Source: Azolla caroliniana
Taxonomy: Eukaryota; Polypodiophyta
Direction of reading: 5' to 3'
Assembly: GCA_043228905.1 (NCBI GenBank)
Contig: JBHGNT010000001.1
Span: 28,148,001 to 28,212,000 of the forward strand
DNA: 64,000 nucleotides
Shown here: one piece after another, positions 58,958 through 64,000 of the stretch
Layout: each line of letters starts with the position of its first letter
How positions within the stretch are numbered: the stretch's first letter is position 1
Made by a program: the position numbers and the translations under genes
The notes under the pieces: generated by a model
Databases searched by the model: none
Told to the model about the DNA's origin: nothing
Seen by the model: only the letters and a program-made list of their open reading frames with translations

Positions 58958-61084
58958 ATGAGGGGGTCGGATCTCGCAGAGGCCATGGCTTCGGCCGTGG
59001 ATCGGATTGTAAACGCGCGCGAGATCACCGGTGCCCTCGACAGAGCTATTGAGGCGGTCGTCGGCACGATCGGCCGGTTCGATGGGAAGGATGCCACGAA
59101 GTATTTGGCGTCCTACGGTGCAGAGATGCTGATGCGGGACATTCCGGAAGAAAGGCGTCTTGCCGGATTTCCCCGAGTAGCGATGCCGAGCATCCATGCG
59201 GAGGTGCTCGAGGTGCGGACGGAGAGCCGTACCTGGGAGGAGTTCGAAGGTCGGCTCCTAGAGAAATACGGGCTGGACGACGCGCTCCGGCTTTCGAAGC
59301 GAAGGTTCATGGAATGGGTGGAGTCCCCGGGGAAGGGAAGAAACGCGTCGGCGCTCCTCCGGGAGTTCGAGGAAAACTTTGCGCGCCTTTCGGCGCTCGA
59401 CCGAACCATCCTGGACACGAGCCGGGTCTTGCTGTTTGTCAAGTCGGTCGATGAGCGGGATCGGGAGCAAGTGGGCCTCTTGCTGGAAACCGAAGACGGG
59501 CTCACTACCGACTGGGCGGCTGTCAGGAAGGTCTGTGGCCGTTTCGACAAACGGCGAGAGTGGGCGGATAACGGGGCGACCGGGTCGGGCTCGGTCGCAG
59601 CGAGGAAGCTCGAACCAGCGCCACAGGTGCGCAAGGAAGAGACCCGGGGGTGGTTGGAAACCGGTTCGGCTTCGACCGGCGTAGTCAGAGGCTCAACCGG
59701 AGGAGCGGCGCTGGAGGAATTGACGAAGGCGATAAAGGACCTCCAAATCGCGCAGGCTCGAAGGGAAGGAGGCGAACCGGCTCGTGACCGACGGCCGGCG
59801 GCAGGAAACAGGTGCATGTGGTGCGATGAAGTCGGCCACATTCGGAAGGACTGCGGCGACTTCGCGGAGGCGCTGAGGGACAGGGTGGTGTACCTGTGGG
59901 AAGGACGGGTGCATGCCAGCGACACCCGAAGGGCCCTGAGCCGAAACGACGGAAAAGGTGGTATGAAAGGGTTGATGGAAGAGGCGGTGGCCCGACACGC
60001 GGAAACCGTCCACTACTCGGCGTCGGCCGGCATTCGAGTCGGGGGCGGCGAGGCCCGAAGGGAAAGCAAAGCCGGATTCTGGCCGACGATGCTGGAAGGC
60101 CTGGCCGGTGCAAGGCTTAAAGGGGAGGAATCGGACCGTGCGGAGAAACGGGTACGGGAGATGACCGGGTGGAGCGACCCGGTCGAGGAAAGGACGGGCT
60201 TCGTGGAAGCCGCTTGCCAGAACTACGAGGCTCTGGTAGAAGAGAAGCGGGTGGGGAGACCCGGGACGACCGGGCCCTCGCAACGATACGAGACCCGGTC
60301 CGGGCCACGACGGGACGAAGCCGGCGGGGCCGGTACGCAAGATAAACCCCAGAAGGGCGGGTACCGTCTGGGGACGGAGATAGAAAGGACCACGGACTTA
60401 CGAAAGGTCCTGGAGGAACGGATCCTCGACAGCAAGGTGGAGCTGTCGTTACGAGAGGTGCTGGGAATCGCCAAGAAGGAGTTCCACGACTCCATCGTGG
60501 ACTTGGTGAAACGGAAGAGGCTGTCGACGGAGACAGAACCGGGAAGACCGGTGGAAGTGCGGACGACGCACCTAGACGACATGGCACTGGGAGACGAGTG
60601 GGCGGAAAGCCACTATTCGAGACCACACTGGGCCCGAGCGACCACGGAAACCCCGGTGAAGATCGGCGATGTCCAGGAACAGGTGATAGCTTTGGTGGAC
60701 CACGGATCGGAGATCAATTTGATGTCCATGGACTTCTATAAGAAGGGCAAATGGCCGATCAACACCAAGCACGGGTGGAAAATAAGGGTAGCGACGCGCG
60801 CCACCGAGGAACTGCACGGGGCCTGTCCAAATGTGCGAGTCAAGATCGGCGACGTCGAGATTGACCAGCACTTCTTCGTGCAGGAGACGTCTTCGCATCC
60901 GGTCATTCTGGGAGAGCCGTACATCACGGCGGCGCGAATGGAGACCAAAGTACTGGACAATGGTTCGGCCTACGCAAGGGTCAAAAGCCAAGACGGGCGC
61001 CATTCGGTCCAGTTTCTGACGGTACGGCCGAACCACGAACGTAACCGCGATTCCCTCGGTTCCGAAAACCGAGAGGATTTTTAG
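58958..61084 (+). CDS. Gag-protease polyprotein of the GC-rich retroelement
   Basis: 708 residues from the Met at 58958; the frame is open back to 58775, but that part lies in the LTR and primer site. The gag half has a retrotransposon-gag region (residues about 40-200, with WEEFEGRLLEKYG) followed by a zinc knuckle, CMWCDEVGHIRKDC (C-x2-C-x4-H-x4-C, 59813-59854). The C-terminal third is an aspartic protease: the catalytic motif reads VDHGSEINLM and the distal motif HPVILGEPY. D-H-G replaces the usual D-S/T-G. The frame ends ...GAT TTT TAG and pol continues in the -1 frame. Confidence 0.88.
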   Translation: MRGSDLAEAMASAVDRIVNAREITGALDRAIEAVVGTIGRFDGKDATKYLASYGAEMLMRDIPEERRLAGFPRVAMPSIHAEVLEVRTESRTWEEFEGRLLEKYGLDDALRLSKRRFMEWVESPGKGRNASALLREFEENFARLSALDRTILDTSRVLLFVKSVDERDREQVGLLLETEDGLTTDWAAVRKVCGRFDKRREWADNGATGSGSVAARKLEPAPQVRKEETRGWLETGSASTGVVRGSTGGAALEELTKAIKDLQIAQARREGGEPARDRRPAAGNRCMWCDEVGHIRKDCGDFAEALRDRVVYLWEGRVHASDTRRALSRNDGKGGMKGLMEEAVARHAETVHYSASAGIRVGGGEARRESKAGFWPTMLEGLAGARLKGEESDRAEKRVREMTGWSDPVEERTGFVEAACQNYEALVEEKRVGRPGTTGPSQRYETRSGPRRDEAGGAGTQDKPQKGGYRLGTEIERTTDLRKVLEERILDSKVELSLREVLGIAKKEFHDSIVDLVKRKRLSTETEPGRPVEVRTTHLDDMALGDEWAESHYSRPHWARATTETPVKIGDVQEQVIALVDHGSEINLMSMDFYKKGKWPINTKHGWKIRVATRATEELHGACPNVRVKIGDVEIDQHFFVQETSSHPVILGEPYITAARMETKVLDNGSAYARVKSQDGRHSVQFLTVRPNHERNRDSLGSENREDF

Positions 61085-64000
61085 AGAGGACTGCCAAGGC
61101 GTGGGGCCGCGACAGTCCGGATGCTCCGGGAAACCCCCACATCTGTACGATAAAACCGTGTACAATAGGTAGGAAATTTTGCTTCTCCGACAGCGGAGCA
61201 TGTACGATGGTCGGCATCACCGGCCGAGAGAAAACAAAGACGGAGGGGAGACTTCGGGCGTGCGGAGTTCTCGGCCCTGACGAAGGAATCAACGGAGCCG
61301 TGGAGGCAGTCTCCTTCGACGACACCCTGGGGATGCTGGGGAAGGTAGTCAAAGAAGACCTTAACAAAGACCGGACGATACCGGTATGTTCCGAAGAAAT
61401 GTACGAAGTCATCGCGGACTTCGGTCGAGGGCTCGAGTCGGAACGGACGGCCCGAGTGAGCACCAAGTACAAGATGGTGGACCGGAAGGTGAGGCCAGTT
61501 GCGGCGCCCTTACCGGAGGGCAGCGAATCCCGAATCAAAGGGGTTGCATCGGACCCCAGCTTACGAGATCCGGCCTGCATAGGACACACCTTCACCAACG
61601 AGACGCTCCGCGAGCTGGAGATCGGTGGGGGCGGGTTCCTACTGCCGATGGAGGAAGACCGGTTTCGGAGAATGCTCGGAAGGCACGGGAAAGCCTTCGC
61701 ATTCTCACCGGAGGAAATCGGGTGCGTAGACCCGACGATCGTAGAGCCAATGGTGATATTCACGGTACCGCATGTACCGTGGAATCTCAAGCCAATTTCG
61801 GTTCCGAGAGCTCATATCCCGAAGTTGATGGAGCTGCTGAAGCAGAAAGTTGATATGGGCATTCTCGAGCCGTCGAGCGCCCCGTATTCAAACCGGTGGT
61901 TTACCGTACCAAAGAAAAACGGATCATTGCGCTTCATTCAGGACCTGCAGCCGGTCAATAGAGTGACCATTCGGAACGCGGGGATCGGACCGACCATAGA
62001 CGAGTTCGCGGAGGCCTTCGCCGGAAGGTCGATTTACTCGGTCGGTGATCTATACTCAGGGTATGACCAGTTCCAGCTAGCCGTGGAGAGCAGAGACATT
62101 ACGACGATGCGAACTCCCCTCGGCCTAGTGCGGATGTGTACGCTGCCGCAAGGAGGGACCAACTCGGTGGCCCACATGGTGAATGCAATGAACAAGGTGC
62201 TGAGGGACTGCATCCCGGACATCACCATGCCGTTTCTAGACGACATCCCGATCAAGGGATGCCCGGTAGAAGAGAAGGACGAGACGGTCGGGCCGGACGG
62301 ATGCCGGCGATTCGTGGTAATGCACATCGACGACTGCGAGAAGGTGCTGCAAAGGCTAGAGGATGCGAGGCTCACCTTCTCGGGGGAGAAGTCTGCCTTC
62401 GGGCAGTCGGAAATCATGGTGGTCGGACATTTGTGCGGGCCATATGGCCGGAAACCGTCTCCGGCAAAGGTAGAGGCCATCTCCGCGATGAAGCCTGACT
62501 GCAGCTCGGTCACGGAAGTACGAAGATTCTTGGGAGCATGCGCCTTCTACCACATATGGATCCCGCATTACGCGCACGTCGCGGAGCCGCTGTACGGATT
62601 ATTGAAGAAAGGGCGAAGATTCGAATGGCTAGACAAGCACGCGGAGTCGGTCCGGAAGCTGAAGGAGGCTCTTTCGGCAGCACCGGCGCTCCGAAAGGCT
62701 GTCTACGGGAAGTATACCCCAGTGTACATAACGGTTGACACGAGTCCGACCGGAATCGGGTGGGTCGTCAACCAAGAAGACGAGGACGGCAATCGGTTTC
62801 CGATCCGATTCGGCGCGAAGGTCCTCAGCGAACGGCAGCGAGGATACGCCCAGGTTAAACGCGAACTCTGGGGTATCGTTTCGGCGGTGAAGGTCGACAA
62901 GGACTATCTGATCGGGACGGAAGTAATCATAGAGACGGATTGCATGCCGATTCTCGGCATGGTTTCCGGATGCGCGACGCCGGACCTGGCAATGCTCAGG
63001 TGGATAGCGTACATCAAGTCCCTAGACCCGGTAATACGACACATTTCCGGGAAAGACAACGCCATGGCCGACATGCTTTCAAGGGCGAGATTCGAGGACG
63101 AGGGTGGCATGATCTCGGAGGACGAAGAGGTCGGCGTGGACTTCTTCGAGACTGCGTATGTAACAACCGGCGGGACAAGCGCTCCGGCGCTTAACGACTT
63201 CGACGCGAGCAAGTACGACGGGGAGTGGCTGCAGATCGGTGGGTTTTTGAAGACAATGGCGCCCGATGCGTCATGGACGAAGGACGAGGCCAACCGGATC
63301 CGGAGGAAAGCGTACCGGTTCTTTCTTCGGGATGGCTACCTATGGAAGCACCCGAAGAAGAGGGATGGCGCTCCGCTCCGGGTGGTGGCGATGAAGGAAG
63401 AACAGGAGGAGCTGCTGACGGCCTACCACGACAGCCCTTGGGCTGGACACCGTGGAACATGGGCTACGTTTGAGAAACTGAAGGGGAAGTATTGGTGGCC
63501 GGGGCAGTACCAGGACGTGCATCGGTTCGTGACAACTTGCGAGAGCTGTCAGATGCACTCCATAGTCCGACATCGGGACGAGCTTCACCCCACGTACCCT
63601 CCGACCATCCACTTCAAATGGATGGTAGATCTGGTAACGATGCCAATGGGAATAGGACAGATGCGGTACCTGGTCCTAGCGCGGGAGGATCTGACGAACC
63701 AGGTGGAAGGCCGGGCCCTTCCGAACAAAACGACCGCGGCCGTATGCCGGTTCCTAATCGAAGACGTGATATGCCGGTACGGGTGCGTCGGGAAGATCGT
63801 GGCTGACCGAGGGGAGTTGGACGCCGAAGAAGCCGCGGAGCTGTTCGACCGGCTGGGAGTCAAGCTCTCGCTCACCACTGCGTACAATCCGGAGGCGAAT
63901 GGGAAGGTGGAGCGCGGACACGGGCCGATCGTCAAGGCGTTGGTTCGGGCATGCGGAGGCCAAGTCGGTAACTGGCCGCGGCTGCTACCTTATGCTTTGT
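61048..64000 (+). CDS. Pol polyprotein (RT, RNase H, integrase) of the GC-rich retroelement, partial
   Basis: The frame stays open to the window edge. Reverse transcriptase: WFTVPKKNGSLRFIQDLQPVN, VGDLYSGYDQFQL, TPLGLVRMCTLPQGGTNS and the catalytic PFLDDIPIKG (62230-62256). RNase H: VYITVDTSPTGIGWV, KRELWG, IETDCMPI and SGKDNAMADML. Integrase: an H/C zinc region (HDSPWAGHRG...CESCQMHS), then the acidic triad as VDLV (63628), VADRG (63805) and KVERGH (63910), spaced about 35 residues between the last two. FLDD(I/L/V)PI(K/R)G and DLQP(L/V)N resemble the basidiomycete gypsy type I remember. No initiator Met lies near the frame start, so synthesis as a Gag-Pol fusion is likely. Confidence 0.9.
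61072..61084 (+). other. Candidate -1 frameshift site at the gag-pol junction
   Basis: The gag frame ends GAT TTT TAG. A -1 slip of the TTT codon re-pairs perfectly (five T in a row) and continues as TTA GAG in the pol frame. The two frames overlap for about 40 bases (61045-61084). Confidence 0.4.

Larger units (their letters stand above)
57771..64000 (+). mobile_element. GC-rich LTR retroelement (Ty3/gypsy order), 5' LTR to integrase, cut by the window edge
   Basis: It starts with TG at 57771 inside the older gypsy gene, has a long 5' LTR, a primer-binding-like site, a gag-protease frame (58958-61084) and a pol frame (61048-64000) with reverse transcriptase, RNase H and integrase in gypsy order. 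Both frames are intact, unlike the debris around them. Coding sequence is clearly GC-rich, with G/C third positions, against an AT-rich host. The 3' LTR lies beyond 64000. Intact frames suggest a young insertion. Confidence 0.88.

Noticed and set aside
59113-61790. Long minus-strand ORFs (up to 270 residues) across the retroelement
   Set aside because: Antisense shadows caused by the GC-rich codon bias of gag and pol; no recognisable motifs.
61386-62498. Plus-strand ORFs of 155 and 120 residues
   Set aside because: They are a different phase of the pol gene, whose true frame is open across this interval and shows the reverse-transcriptase motifs.
1-64000. CRISPR arrays, operons, rRNA genes, complete tRNA genes
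   Set aside because: None seen. The tandem repeats present lack CRISPR-like unique spacers, and the genes are spliced eukaryotic genes.

Overview
The window is nuclear DNA of a land plant. The genes carry GT-AG introns, the exons encode plant-type proteins (RHL1 and SEND1 families), telo-box motifs sit next to genes, and the spaces between genes are AT-rich with many microsatellites and broken retroelements. I cannot name the species. The helicase-PARP fusion described below is one I do not know from flowering plants, so a spore-bearing lineage is plausible, but this is inference.

Layout. 1-1462: first coding exon (minus) of a UTP12/WDR3-like WD40 protein; the rest lies off the left edge. 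1777-5603: a DNA element with long terminal inverted repeats. 7360-9381: intronless DEAD-box helicase of the RH57/Rok1/DDX52 family (minus). 9.4-18.2 kb: mostly non-coding. 18254-19959: soluble inorganic pyrophosphatase, eight exons (minus). 26638-31930: SEND1/GEN-type Holliday-junction/flap endonuclease, seven exons (minus). 35072-40792: RHL1, the topoisomerase VI accessory protein, sixteen exons (plus). 43179-51046: an eleven-exon gene (minus) for about 1865 residues that joins a ZNFX1-like SF1 helicase, NF-X1-type zinc-finger repeats and two PARP-type ADP-ribosyltransferase domains. 52-57.8 kb: LINE and Ty3/gypsy debris. 57771-64000: a GC-rich, largely intact LTR retroelement inserted inside the older gypsy reverse-transcriptase gene, running off the right edge.

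Biology. UTP12 and RH57 both act in 18S rRNA maturation, and telo-box-like motifs lie beside both. SEND1 and RHL1, divergently arranged, both act on DNA topology and integrity. The strongest candidate for something undescribed is the helicase/zinc-finger/tandem-PARP protein. Its first PARP domain keeps the H-Y-E triad, while the second has H-Y-I, so the pair looks functionally asymmetric. The second striking feature is the GC-rich retroelement, whose pol resembles a type I associate with basidiomycete fungi and whose composition contrasts sharply with its host DNA. Exon coordinates were set by hand from splice motifs, reading phase and remembered family sequences; no alignment or transcript data were available.
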